Below, in pieces: positions 35,425-44,539 of a stretch of 57,281 bases of DNA. Position 1 is the first letter of the stretch. Each line of letters starts with the position of its first letter. The stretch is taken from contig JAOABA010000017.1 of NCBI GenBank assembly GCA_026418625.1, positions 1 through 57,281 on the forward strand. Direction: 5' to 3'. The notes under the pieces were generated by a model. It was given only the letters and a program-made list of their open reading frames with translations. It was not told the DNA's origin and ran no database searches. Position numbers and translations under genes: made by a program. Origin of the DNA: Candidatus Kapaibacterium sp. Its GTDB lineage: Bacteria; Bacteroidota; Ignavibacteria; Kapaibacteriales; UBA2268.

Positions 35425-37566
35425 TTAATAAAGTATTAATTTGTATGCTTTATAATTTCTATTGTCTTTAACCAGCACTTTATAACTTCCTGCTGGTAAA
35501 CCTTTAACTGGTAGATTTATTTCATAATTTCCATTTCTCAAATCAGCATTTATTATATCTTTGATTTTCCTACCAAGAGCGTCATAAATTTCTATTTGAA
35601 TTTTATCGGTATTGATGAAAGTTCTAAGATTCACATCTTGATTTGACGTTGCTGGATTTGGGAAAATTCCATCAAGAAAGTTTTCATCGGAAATTTCTTT
35701 TATATTGGTAATTACTGAGGAAACCTCACAAAGGATATAAGTTGTATCAATTGAAACTGAGTCAGGAAGAAAATCAAGGACTAAATCGAATGTCTTTGAT
35801 CTTGAATCTATAACCAAAATCTCAGAATTTTTGATTTCACCTTCATTATAAAAATCAACTTTGACAGGTGTTATGAATACTTCAGGTACTTCCGAAAAAG
35901 TCTGAGTTTGGTTTAATGTAATTTTAGTAAGATATTTATTATCAACTTTGCGATAAGTTTCTGAAATAAGGTTAAAGATTGGGTGTCCGGGCGAATAAAC
36001 CCAGTTATTGAAAAATGCATCAAAAGAAATTGGAGGATTAGGAACCGAACGAATGAAAAATTCCTTAAAATCCTCAGTGGTTAGGGATTTATATTTATAT
36101 TCATTAAGTAAATTACGTAAGGTGTTAAAGAATACTTCATCGCCTAACATAGTTCTAAGCATATGATATATCCACGAGGATTTTGCGTAAGTAATATAGT
36201 AATTAAAAAGGTCTTTCATCGGAGGGTTATAACTACGGAAAAGAGCTATCCCGCCACCTTTGAAATAAGTTGCTCTACGATTAAGCATAAGGGCATTATA
36301 AAAATTTTTATTTATCGAATGTTCGGCATAAATTGCCTCGCTCCAAGTTGCGCCACCCTCATTAATCCATATATCTTTCCAACTAGCACAAGTTATTAAA
36401 TCTCCAATCCATTGATGAGCAAGTTCGTGAGCCAATCCAAATTGTTCATTTGTTCTAAGCCAAACCCTATTGATAGATGACAATGTTTGATGTTCCATTC
36501 CTCCAGCCCAAAATGGTTGTAATATAACTGTTCCATACTTTGAAAATGGATACTCAATATAAACTTCGGAAAATATTTCCATCATACGTGCAGTTGTTGA
36601 TAAAGCTCTTGTTGCATTATATTCTGTTCCATCTGTTTTTGTGGATCTAAAATCCTTATCCCAAACAAAATGAATAATAGGTATTGAGTCGTTAGGATTA
36701 GAAACCTTTTTATACCAATCTTTCATAATTACATATTTTGAAGCCGTGGCTGCCATAAGATAAGTTGCCACCGGCGCATCATCAGCCCAATAATATATGG
36801 TTGTTTTATCCGTGAGTGTATCAATTTTTTGTAATAAACCATTTGAAGCAACAATGAAACCAAGTGGGACTCTGACCTTAATTGTTGAAACAGCTTTGTC
36901 ATAGGGATTATCATTGCAGGGCATCCATTTTCTTGCACTTTCGGGTTGGCTCATAGTATATGCAATTCTTTCCTCAACCCAAGCGGTATCATTAGTATTT
37001 GGAATCACTCCAACAAACATTTTTTTCGGATATAAAAAGAATCCATCCTGAGTATTTGATTTATATGTATATTCTATAGATAGATTTATGGTATCACCAA
37101 CTTTTATATTTGGATTTAATGGAATTTTCAAGATGTTATTAACAGGTTGAGGTGTATTAGATAATTTTACACTATTTAAGGTAACAGAATTAATCAAAAA
37201 ATCAGCAGCATCAAGCTCAATAAATTCAACATTGAAAGAATCAATTCTTATTTTCATTGAATTTATGCCTTTCCAGATTCTGTCTGTGCTATCCACATAA
37301 GGAACACCGTTTATATTTATTTTATCTTGACTTAAAGGATTTACCCAATCCATATATAAATTATAGCTTAGAACATCATAAGGTCTTCTCACTAAATCTT
37401 TTGATAATAACTTATCATATTTTAGTCCGGAATGTAGGTGATTACAAGAAAACTCCTTAAATTCATATTTATCACCGTCTATAAAAATCATTTCATAAAT
37501 TGACTTTGAATAAGTTTCTGAAAAAAAGAACAATGTAAGGAATGTTACCCAAACTGATAATTTCAT
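35425..37566 (-). CDS. Secreted M1 family metallopeptidase with T9SS type A sorting domain
   Basis: This 713-residue gluzincin aminopeptidase has a signal peptide. The zinc site HELAHQW lies at about residues 380-386, with the third ligand Glu in WINEGGATWSEA about 20 residues later. The substrate-binding loop reads GGMEHQT instead of the classic GAMEN. The last ~80 residues form a type IX secretion sorting domain (GIFPNPATSNQDVNLRTF, IYDALGRKIKDI, GLPAGSYKVLV). The protein is therefore predicted to be exported to the cell surface or released, where it would trim peptides. Confidence 0.93.
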   Translation of the reverse strand: MKLSVWVTFLTLFFFSETYSKSIYEMIFIDGDKYEFKEFSCNHLHSGLKYDKLLSKDLVRRPYDVLSYNLYMDWVNPLSQDKININGVPYVDSTDRIWKGINSMKIRIDSFNVEFIELDAADFLINSVTLNSVKLSNTPQPVNNILKIPLNPNIKVGDTINLSIEYTYKSNTQDGFFLYPKKMFVGVIPNTNDTAWVEERIAYTMSQPESARKWMPCNDNPYDKAVSTIKVRVPLGFIVASNGLLQKIDTLTDKTTIYYWADDAPVATYLMAATASKYVIMKDWYKKVSNPNDSIPIIHFVWDKDFRSTKTDGTEYNATRALSTTARMMEIFSEVYIEYPFSKYGTVILQPFWAGGMEHQTLSSINRVWLRTNEQFGLAHELAHQWIGDLITCASWKDIWINEGGATWSEAIYAEHSINKNFYNALMLNRRATYFKGGGIALFRSYNPPMKDLFNYYITYAKSSWIYHMLRTMLGDEVFFNTLRNLLNEYKYKSLTTEDFKEFFIRSVPNPPISFDAFFNNWVYSPGHPIFNLISETYRKVDNKYLTKITLNQTQTFSEVPEVFITPVKVDFYNEGEIKNSEILVIDSRSKTFDLVLDFLPDSVSIDTTYILCEVSSVITNIKEISDENFLDGIFPNPATSNQDVNLRTFINTDKIQIEIYDALGRKIKDIINADLRNGNYEINLPVKGLPAGSYKVLVKDNRNYKAYKLILY

Positions 37567-37680
37567 ATTAACACACTTTCATTTAAACAATTCAAAAAAA
37601 AATATTACGTTACTGCAATTTAAAAGAAACAAAACTATGCAAAAAAGTTACATTTTATTCACTAATAGTCAAAAAAACTT

Positions 37681-38502
37681 ATGGATATAAATTCAAGAAT
37701 TGAACTAAACAATGGAGTTTTAATTCCACCAATAGGGCTTGGAGTTTATTTAAGCAAACCCGGCGATGAAACTTACAAAGCTGCCCTTTTTGCTTTGCAG
37801 AACGGTTATCGTCATATCGACTCAGCTGCTTTCTATAGAAACGAAGGCGATGTCGGCAGAGCTTTTCGAGATTCTGGTCTGGCACGAGAAGAATTTTTCG
37901 TTACCACCAAGCTTTGGAACAAAGATCACGGCTATGACAAAGCTTTGAAAGCATTTGAGCAAAGTTTGAAAAATTTGCAAATGGATTATATTGATCTATA
38001 TTTAATCCATTGGCCCGTAGAAAATTTGAGAAAAGAGTCTTGGAAAGCTCTTGAAAGTCTCTATGAGCAAAAAGTGGTTCGTAGCATTGGTGTTAGCAAT
38101 TATACGATTCGACATATCAAAGAATTGCTGACTTATGCAAATGTTGTTCCTGTTGTCAATCAAGTGGAATTTTCACCTTTTCTTTATCAGAAAGAGCTTC
38201 AAGAATTCTGTATGGAAAATAAAATTTATATTGAAGCTTACACACCTTTAACAAGAGGGCAAAGATTAAACGATCCAAGGCTTCTTCAGTTAGCTGAGAA
38301 ATATGGGAAAACACCTGCTCAGATTTTAATTAGATGGACATTGCAGATTGGAACTATTACTCTGCCAAAGTCAGTAACTCCTTCAAGAATTCTTGAGAAC
38401 ATCCAAGTCTTTGACTTCGAGTTAAGTCAAGAGGATATGGAGTATATGAACTCTTTCAACGAAAATTTCAGAACTTCGTGGGATCCGACTAATGCACCCT
38501 AA
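37681..38502 (+). CDS. Aldo/keto reductase
   Basis: This 273-residue NADPH-dependent (beta/alpha)8-barrel oxidoreductase has the intact catalytic tetrad Asp47, Tyr52, Lys77 and His110 (IDSAAFYRNE, VTTKLWN, LYLIHWPV). The cofactor-binding block ITLPKSVTPSRILENI lies near the C-terminus. It is closest in style to the AKR5 group (2,5-diketo-D-gluconate or methylglyoxal reductases). The exact substrate cannot be told. Its end overlaps the MFS gene by four bases, stop to stop. Confidence 0.92.
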   Translation: MDINSRIELNNGVLIPPIGLGVYLSKPGDETYKAALFALQNGYRHIDSAAFYRNEGDVGRAFRDSGLAREEFFVTTKLWNKDHGYDKALKAFEQSLKNLQMDYIDLYLIHWPVENLRKESWKALESLYEQKVVRSIGVSNYTIRHIKELLTYANVVPVVNQVEFSPFLYQKELQEFCMENKIYIEAYTPLTRGQRLNDPRLLQLAEKYGKTPAQILIRWTLQIGTITLPKSVTPSRILENIQVFDFELSQEDMEYMNSFNENFRTSWDPTNAP

Positions 38503-39821
38503 TCGTCATTGATTGGGATAAAGAATAATAAAATCATTCCGGGAATGGTTGCTATAGTTGACAAGACAAACAACCAATTATAGCCAACCATTTCCTGTAA
38601 AAATCCACTAATAAACCCGGGAATAATAAGCCCAATTGCCATAAAGCCCGTAGAAATTGCATAATGCGAGGTTTTGAATTCACCCTTTGAAAAATAAAGT
38701 AGAAATACCATAAATGCGGTGAAGCCTAATCCATATCCAAATTGTTCAATTATTATTGAAAATTGAACAAAAGGATTAAATATTAAATTCAAATTCTGTC
38801 CATTGCCAAATAAAAATGACAGAAATGAAAGGTCAATAGTCCACATCCCCATTGGGCGATAAAAAGCTAAGAAAGCATATAATACATTTGGTATGTTCAT
38901 ACACAAAATCAGAGGGAAAATAGTTTTTCTTAGACCATATTTTTTGATTATCCAACCGCTTAAAATACCTCCAATAACAAGTGCTATTACTCCAAAAGTT
39001 CCATACATAATACCTATTTCAGCCCACTGAAAATTCATCCCTCCCTTATCAATGGGGTCATTTAGAAAGGGTTGTAACATTTTTAGTAGCATTCCCTCGC
39101 CTAATCTCACTACAAGAATAAATGCAATTACAAATCCAATTTTTTCTTGTTTGAAATATGTGGCAAAAGCTTGTTTGAAAGGTATTTTTGTGTTTTCAGA
39201 AATTACCGCTTTATCTTCGAAGGGCTTGGGTAAAATAAAAAGGTGGTAAAAAAAGATTAGTAGAATTATTAAACCCGCTATTGCAAAAGTAAGAGACCAT
39301 CCTATATGAATACTATGATATTGCTTAGCCAGTAGGTCTGAAAGATAAAGTAAAAAGCCCCCGCTGAAAATCATTGCAATTCGATAAAAAGTGCTTCTAA
39401 TTCCAGAGAAAAAAGCTTGTTGTTTTTTGTCTAAAGCAATAAGGTAATACCCGTCAGTTGCTATATCGTGAGTAGAAGATAGTAAAGCCATCAAGATAAA
39501 AATTCCAAGTGATATTATTATAATATTAGGCAAAACAAATGAAATCGAAAGAATTAATAGCAAGACAGACATAAGAAATTGCATCCATAAAAGCCATTTT
39601 CTTTTCGTGAAATATCCATCAACAATTGGTCCCCAGAGAAATTTTACTGACCAAGGTAAACTCAAAAGGCTTGTTGCACCTATGAAAGCATTTGTGGCTT
39701 CTAATGATTTGAAAAGGGCTACTGATAATTGATTTACGATGATATAAGGGACTCCTTCGGCAAAATATTGCGTAGGAATGAAAAACCAAGGATTAGCTGA
39801 TCTCTCTTTCTTTTCTTTCAA
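38499..39821 (-). CDS. AmpG-like MFS permease
   Basis: This 440-residue protein has about 12 hydrophobic helices and the opening typical of the AmpG/SLC33 branch of the major facilitator superfamily (FIPTQYFAEGVPYIIVNQLSV, LPWSVKFLWGPIVDGYFTKR). It also has the family's STHDIATDGYYL segment. AmpG imports anhydro-muropeptides during wall recycling. With dacB, pgeF and murD nearby that role fits, but other substrates are possible. The start is a TTG at 39821, because no suitable ATG lies in frame nearby. Confidence 0.8.
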   Translation of the reverse strand: MKEKKERSANPWFFIPTQYFAEGVPYIIVNQLSVALFKSLEATNAFIGATSLLSLPWSVKFLWGPIVDGYFTKRKWLLWMQFLMSVLLLILSISFVLPNIIIISLGIFILMALLSSTHDIATDGYYLIALDKKQQAFFSGIRSTFYRIAMIFSGGFLLYLSDLLAKQYHSIHIGWSLTFAIAGLIILLIFFYHLFILPKPFEDKAVISENTKIPFKQAFATYFKQEKIGFVIAFILVVRLGEGMLLKMLQPFLNDPIDKGGMNFQWAEIGIMYGTFGVIALVIGGILSGWIIKKYGLRKTIFPLILCMNIPNVLYAFLAFYRPMGMWTIDLSFLSFLFGNGQNLNLIFNPFVQFSIIIEQFGYGLGFTAFMVFLLYFSKGEFKTSHYAISTGFMAIGLIIPGFISGFLQEMVGYNWLFVLSTIATIPGMILLFFIPINDD

Positions 39822-39903
39822 AATTTATCTTTATTAATTATCAAAATAACAAAGATATGAAATAACATTTTCTTGATAACTAATAAAAAAACCAATATTT
39901 TCT

Positions 39904-39934
39904 TTTGTAAATCGAAATAATAATATTATTTTTG
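39904..39934 (+). promoter_or_regulatory. Bacteroidota-type promoter of the small-ORF/rpmE/rpsR operon
   Basis: TTTG at 39904-39907 and TATTTTTG at 39927-39934 are separated by 19 bases. This fits the TTTG-N19-TAnnTTTG consensus of the Bacteroidota primary sigma factor. Transcription would start near 39942, giving a leader of about 20 bases before the ATG at 39964. Confidence 0.7.
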
Positions 39935-39963
39935 TAATCTTATTTTTTTCAGGTGATAAAAAA

Positions 39964-40140
39964 ATGGCAAAGCAACAAACTTTTGGTGATAAACTAAAGA
40001 AAAAGAAACAGGCTGATACTGGAATTAACGTAAAAGTTATTAAAGGATTCAGGACTGACGACGGTAACCTCCGTTTTCTTGAAAAATTTGTCAAAGTTCA
40101 AGATTTGAATGAATTAACTAAAGTTGATATTTCAAAGTAG
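39964..40140 (+). CDS. Conserved-looking small basic protein upstream of rpmE
   Basis: This 58-residue frame begins [20 protein letters not shown] and continues [20 protein letters not shown] and [16 protein letters not shown]. It sits directly behind a good promoter and seven bases ahead of the bL31 start, in the same direction. The Lys-rich N-terminus and ribosomal-protein neighbours suggest a ribosome-associated role (inference). I do not recognise a named family. A longer frame on the opposite strand (39834-40094) covers it but has no coding character. Confidence 0.8.
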   Translation: MAKQQTFGDKLKKKKQADTGINVKVIKGFRTDDGNLRFLEKFVKVQDLNELTKVDISK

Positions 40141-40147
40141 GATATTT

Positions 40148-40384
40148 ATGAAGAAAGGTATTCATCCATATTATAAAACAGTAGAAGTTGTAATGACTGA
40201 TGGGACAACTTTCAAGACTCGTTCTTGCTACAAAGGTGACAAGATGGTGCTTGAAATTGATTCAAAATCCCATCCATTTTTCACTGGTAAACAAGTTCTT
40301 GTTGATACCGCTGGTCGCGTTGAACGTTTCAACAAGCGATTTGAAAAAACGAAAACAATGAAAGAGAAAAGGAGCAAGCAATGA
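40148..40384 (+). CDS. rpmE: 50S ribosomal protein bL31 (zinc-free type)
   Basis: bL31 bridges the subunits in the ribosome. The frame is open farther upstream, but the ATG at 40148 gives the typical start [12 protein letters not shown] (78 residues). The sequence keeps [24 protein letters not shown] at the C-terminus. It has only one Cys (in [10 protein letters not shown]) instead of the CxxC pair of the zinc-binding type, so it is the C-minus form. Its stop overlaps the rpsR start (ATGA), which implies coupled translation. Confidence 0.94.
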   Translation: MKKGIHPYYKTVEVVMTDGTTFKTRSCYKGDKMVLEIDSKSHPFFTGKQVLVDTAGRVERFNKRFEKTKTMKEKRSKQ

Positions 40385-40647
40385 ACGCTATACATCCTAT
40401 GCAAACCAATAGTATGATTAAACCTAACAAGAAAACTGTTAAGAAAAAACATAATCCTTTGAAAAAGTCAAAGGTTATTGATTATCTTGACACAAAATTC
40501 TTGAGTAGGTTTATTAATGACCAAGGTAAAATTCTTCCAAAAAGAATTACGGGAGTAAATGCTTATCAACAAAGGCAATTAGCAAAAGCTATCAAGTATG
40601 CAAGACATTTGGCTCTGTTACCCTTTGTTGCTCAGGATACAGCATAA
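40381..40647 (+). CDS. rpsR: 30S ribosomal protein bS18 (zinc-free type)
   Basis: bS18 binds 16S rRNA in the platform of the small subunit beside bS6. The 88-residue protein has the core motif [20 protein letters not shown] (20 residues), then [27 protein letters not shown]. It has no Cys and a Met/Lys-rich N-terminal extension. In most bacteria rpsR lies between rpsF and rplI, whereas here it follows bL31. This could be the only copy, moved, or a second zinc-independent copy. A strong terminator follows. Confidence 0.95.
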   Translation: MNAIHPMQTNSMIKPNKKTVKKKHNPLKKSKVIDYLDTKFLSRFINDQGKILPKRITGVNAYQQRQLAKAIKYARHLALLPFVAQDTA

Positions 40648-40666
40648 AATTATTTTTATAAATTCT

Positions 40667-40706
40667 AAAACTGCACTTAAATGATTATCATTTGTGCAGT
40701 TTTTTT
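40667..40706 (+). terminator. Rho-independent terminator after rpsR
   Basis: AAAACTGCAC (40667-40676) pairs with GTGCAGTTTT (40694-40703), and inside it AAATGA (40679-40684) pairs with TCATTT (40688-40693). Two unpaired T on one side separate the stems. A run of seven T follows GTGCAG at 40700-40706. Confidence 0.95.
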
Positions 40707-40753
40707 GTTTTTAATAATACAAAATAGTTCTTTTAAAAAATAAAAATTAAGCT

Positions 40754-40761
40754 TAATTTTG
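40754..40761 (+). promoter_or_regulatory. Candidate -7 element for tRNA-His
   Basis: TAATTTTG fits TAnnTTTG and ends 13 bases before the first base of the tRNA, a sensible distance for a promoter. There is no clear TTTG at the -33 position, only a T-rich patch. Confidence 0.5.
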
Positions 40762-40774
40762 TAATTGTGTAAAT

Positions 40775-40850
40775 GGCGGGCATAGCTCAGTCGGTAGAGC
40801 ATCAGATTGTGGCTCTGAGGGCCATGGGTTCAAGTCCCATAGCTCGCCCA
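40775..40850 (+). tRNA. tRNA-His (anticodon GTG)
   Basis: The cloverleaf can be drawn in full. The acceptor strand GCGGGCA starts at 40776, with the extra G(-1) at 40775 that marks tRNA-His and pairs with C73. The D stem is GCTC/GAGC, the anticodon stem is TCAGA/TCTGA with loop TTGTGGC (anticodon GTG at 40809-40811), and the T stem is ATGGG/CCCAT with loop TTCAAGT. The last acceptor pair (A7-A66) is a mismatch. The 3' CCA is not fully encoded (C73 is followed by CAA), so it must be added by the CCA-adding enzyme. Confidence 0.96.
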
Positions 40851-40861
40851 AGTTTTAATAA

Positions 40862-40904
40862 AAAACCATCAACCTCTTGAGAAGTTGATGGTTTTCTTTT
40901 TTTA
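40862..40904. terminator. Bidirectional terminator between tRNA-His and the giant metalloprotease-like gene
   Basis: AAAACCATCAAC (40862-40873) pairs with GTTGATGGTTTT (40884-40895), and T runs follow on both strands. It can end the tRNA transcript on the plus strand and the gene at 40913-44308 on the minus strand. Confidence 0.93.
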
Positions 40905-40912
40905 TAAGGAAC

Positions 40913-43900
40913 TTATTTAATTATTACTGCTTTGACAGTAGAACTTGCCAAACCAGATTTCAATACAAAGTAGTAAACCCCTGAGGATAGAGAATTAGTA
41001 TTAACTTTATATTTATGAACACCACTATCTTTGAATTCAGAGAGAACAGTTATAACATCTCTGCCGAAATTATCAACAACTTTCAATGTAACGTTTTCAG
41101 GTTTATTTAAAGCAAATTGGACGTCAGCTTCGTTTGATATTGGATTAGGTGTAACTTTCAAGCCGAAGTAATTATTCTCGTTCATTTCATCGTAACCTGT
41201 TGTTCTGTCAGTTGTAAACAAGGCATAAGTGCCATTTTGATTGATGAATCCTGTTACTATTTGCTCTGAGGTATCAACAGTGCTTGGGATAACCATCCAT
41301 TTTCTTGTATTTTCGTCCCACTTATGAATTTTCAGACTGGTTTCATCTTTTAAAATCAAGTCAGTCTTAGAATAACGCATCAAAAGTATATTATTAGAAT
41401 TTGGACTAAAATCCATAGGATAAGAAGTTATTGAAACAACATATCCAACATGTTCCGGTTCTCTGACTAAGCCTTCTGTAATAGGAAAGAAATCCGATGC
41501 TAAAAGAGCAATTGTCCTGAATTCGGAATTTTTTGGATCAATTGAGATTTCTGCAGAACCTAATGGGGCTGATAATTTGTCTTGCCTTTCTGATATGATA
41601 TAATGAACTGGAATAAAGAATGGATTCTCAGCTTCATCAATAAGAGAAATTTGAATTGTGCCTTCCTTTAAAAGAGATGTTCCTAAATTAGCCGAAAATG
41701 ATATTGATTTATCGATGTATCGTGTTGTCAATCGTTTGTAATTGTTTTGATCATCTGGAACACCAAGAACAGGAAGATTTGACAGAGAAGCTTTTGAGAA
41801 TAAATGATAATTCAGTGCGCCTTGCTGATCAAATTTCCAAGTATTTACAAATTGGAAATCACCTTTAACTCTGTCTAGTTGAACTATAACTTCTTCAAGT
41901 GGTTTATCTTCAAATTCTTTGTCGATACCTGTAACTGAAGTAATAGTATAATTTTTATAAGATAAAAAGCTTATATAACCAAACAATGGTAAATACATTT
42001 TTTTTGTGTATTGAATGGCGACCATATTTCCAACAGTTGCACCTAAAACTTTAATTTTTCCGTCATCGGAGGTTTGACCCTGATATGACAAGACAATTGG
42101 AAACAAAGATGAGGGTAGACTATAATAAGTGTGAGCTTTTGTAACTTTTTTTCCTTCATCGTCAATGCAAGTAATATCCACATCACCGGCCGAAGAACTA
42201 TTATTGAATATTTTAATATCCATCAAAGGATCAATTATGCATTGATTTTGATTAGATATGAAATCAAGAGGACCAAGCAAATAGTCCCTACCAGAACTTA
42301 ATGTCCTTTCAGATGGTTTATAGATTGGACAAAAGAAACCACCACCGCTTGTAACATAGGTCTTTTCCCAGTCTTTTTCAAATTGTGTCCAGCAATCACT
42401 ACCGTTCCAAGCCCATTGAGCGGTATATTTCCAGTTATCATTAGAATATCGTCCCGGAAATGACATTTCTGAAGAATAAGGACCACCATTACTATACTGG
42501 TATTGCATAAAACCAAACTTATAGCCCGCAGGGAGAGTCTTTTGTTTATTTGTATCAACCCAAACATATTCATCATAAAAACCAAAAAGATAATGCCCAA
42601 GCTCATGGGCAATTGTTGTTGATGAAGCTCTACTCCAATAATTATCAGATTCAGAAATCCATGTATTCAAAGCTGTTCTATTCCTTGATGGATCGGCATT
42701 ACCAAACCATCTTCTTGGCATTCTCACTTGAGCGTCATAATAATCATTTAGTTTAATTCCGCCAACTGATGCATTAGGCCAGACAACATTACTCACAAAT
42801 ATCTTTATATCAGCTTGATTCCATTTTTGTTTGTTATCATAAATTGCTACTTTTTTAATATAAAGATGTCCATCGGTAACATCCCACAAATAATTTGACA
42901 TAGCTTTAACCCAGCTTTTTAGTGTGTCAAGATATTCTTGTTTAGCGTCCCATTCAACTGAAATCACCAAATTAAATAACAGTTGAGTATGATCCATTTT
43001 AATATCCTGATACTCTGAATTAGAAATAGTATAATAAGATGGCTGTCCATTTCCATCAAATTTTAAATTGTTAAGCTTTATTTCATACATTCTGTTATCA
43101 ACTGCTTCATGTCCAGTTTTAACTGAATTTAATGACGTAACAGACCTTTCAAGTTTTATTTGATCTCCAAGAGACAAACCTAAATCAGACAAAAAAATTG
43201 AGAAGATCCCTGAACTATTCGTTGTAACTTCAGTTAAAAACGTTGAATTATTATCGCAACTACCTTTGTAAAGATTGAATTTTATATTTTTCATTAAAGT
43301 ATTTTTTGCATCATATACTCTAAACTTAGTTCTTTGTAACCAGTCAAGAATACCTGTTATGTCAAAATTTGATATCTTAATGTTGCTTTTCGTTATTCCA
43401 ATAAACTTATCTTCTTTGTCTATTATGATATCAATTAGTCTATCATTGAATTTTAAATCTTCATTTTCGTCAGACCATTTATTTTTTTCTTTATCAAAAA
43501 TTCTAATATCGAAATCAGACATAGAAACCAAATTACGTTTGGAAAATTTGATTTTTCTGATAACTTTTTGACCACTTGGAGGTAAAGCTGTCCATACCCT
43601 TTGTTTATAGTCATATTGATAAATTTGATTGGCAATAACTGCAAAAAAAGCTTGGTTCTCATCGAATGTAAATTGATTGACTATTGGTTCTTCTTTAATT
43701 CCTTCTATCACTTCCTGCCAAGTTCTTGTAGAAAGTTCATAAATGGAGTATTGCTCTTTTCTGATTGTGCAAATAAAAGGATTCAAATAAGCATCAAATT
43801 TTACTTTTGTTACTTTTATTTTTTCAAGATTACCAGTGATATTGCTCCATTGTGTGCCATTAAGAACAGATGCTGATTTGTAAATACCGTTGTCAGTGCC

Positions 43901-44308
43901 TACTGCTAAATCACCTTCTAAACTCATATCTGAACAGTTTATCATTTCCTGCTTTCTTTGAAAATCATAAATAACTAACCATTCAAACTGTTTCCTTGGT
44001 GATCTGTAAATTAAACTTTGCCCTATAACAAATATGAATCCATTTGGTGATAGATATATGCTTTGGATGTTATCCTGATCCATTAACTTTTGGCTAAGGT
44101 TTGTCCAAGATTTCCCTTTGTTATTTGAATAATGGACACCTCCGGCATTAGTTCCGATGAACATTTCATCTCCATCAGAGACAAAACAGGTTATTTCTGC
44201 ATTAAGACCATCCGGTAAATTAATATCTTCCCATAAGTCTTGAGCGTTGATTATAGTGAACGCAAAGAAGAAGCAAATTACCGATAATGTAAAATTTAAA
44301 TGCTTCAT
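40913..44308 (-). CDS. Large secreted protein: beta-propeller, CLCA-like metalloprotease motif, T9SS sorting domain
   Basis: This 1131-residue protein starts with a signal peptide (ending INAQ). Residues of about 25-330 repeat short propeller-like blades (EMFIGTNAGGVHYSNNKGKSW, LAVGTDNGIYKSA). A carboxypeptidase-regulatory-like fold follows (FRVYDAKNTLMKNIKFNLYKG). At about residues 565-580 is HELGHYLFGFYDEY, which matches the HExxHxxxGxxDEY signature of the CLCA N-terminal metalloprotease domain. Later come Ig-like segments, and the last ~85 residues are a type A T9SS sorting domain ([35 protein letters not shown]). It is predicted to sit on or leave the cell surface. The proteolytic role is inferred only from the motif. 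Confidence 0.85.
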   Translation of the reverse strand: MKHLNFTLSVICFFFAFTIINAQDLWEDINLPDGLNAEITCFVSDGDEMFIGTNAGGVHYSNNKGKSWTNLSQKLMDQDNIQSIYLSPNGFIFVIGQSLIYRSPRKQFEWLVIYDFQRKQEMINCSDMSLEGDLAVGTDNGIYKSASVLNGTQWSNITGNLEKIKVTKVKFDAYLNPFICTIRKEQYSIYELSTRTWQEVIEGIKEEPIVNQFTFDENQAFFAVIANQIYQYDYKQRVWTALPPSGQKVIRKIKFSKRNLVSMSDFDIRIFDKEKNKWSDENEDLKFNDRLIDIIIDKEDKFIGITKSNIKISNFDITGILDWLQRTKFRVYDAKNTLMKNIKFNLYKGSCDNNSTFLTEVTTNSSGIFSIFLSDLGLSLGDQIKLERSVTSLNSVKTGHEAVDNRMYEIKLNNLKFDGNGQPSYYTISNSEYQDIKMDHTQLLFNLVISVEWDAKQEYLDTLKSWVKAMSNYLWDVTDGHLYIKKVAIYDNKQKWNQADIKIFVSNVVWPNASVGGIKLNDYYDAQVRMPRRWFGNADPSRNRTALNTWISESDNYWSRASSTTIAHELGHYLFGFYDEYVWVDTNKQKTLPAGYKFGFMQYQYSNGGPYSSEMSFPGRYSNDNWKYTAQWAWNGSDCWTQFEKDWEKTYVTSGGGFFCPIYKPSERTLSSGRDYLLGPLDFISNQNQCIIDPLMDIKIFNNSSSAGDVDITCIDDEGKKVTKAHTYYSLPSSLFPIVLSYQGQTSDDGKIKVLGATVGNMVAIQYTKKMYLPLFGYISFLSYKNYTITSVTGIDKEFEDKPLEEVIVQLDRVKGDFQFVNTWKFDQQGALNYHLFSKASLSNLPVLGVPDDQNNYKRLTTRYIDKSISFSANLGTSLLKEGTIQISLIDEAENPFFIPVHYIISERQDKLSAPLGSAEISIDPKNSEFRTIALLASDFFPITEGLVREPEHVGYVVSITSYPMDFSPNSNNILLMRYSKTDLILKDETSLKIHKWDENTRKWMVIPSTVDTSEQIVTGFINQNGTYALFTTDRTTGYDEMNENNYFGLKVTPNPISNEADVQFALNKPENVTLKVVDNFGRDVITVLSEFKDSGVHKYKVNTNSLSSGVYYFVLKSGLASSTVKAVIIK

Positions 44309-44539
44309 AATTACTCCATTATGATTTAAGAATAAATCAAATCTAAAAAAATATTTTTATAAATCAAAAATTCTTTATTGTTTTTTTTAATTTTTTGATT
44401 AATAATCAATGTAACACGGAAATTACATTTGAACTTTAATTTTGCTTATCTTGTTTGAAATAATTAACTTGTTATGCTAGAACTTTGTTTTTTTAAAATA
44501 AAAACTAAGGATTTTTTTGTTTAACTTTTAAAATTTAGT

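Noticed and set aside
39834-40094. 86-residue minus-strand ORF
   Set aside because: It overlaps the plus-strand promoter and the 58-residue gene, and its protein is a Phe/Ser/Leu-rich antisense product without any recognisable feature.
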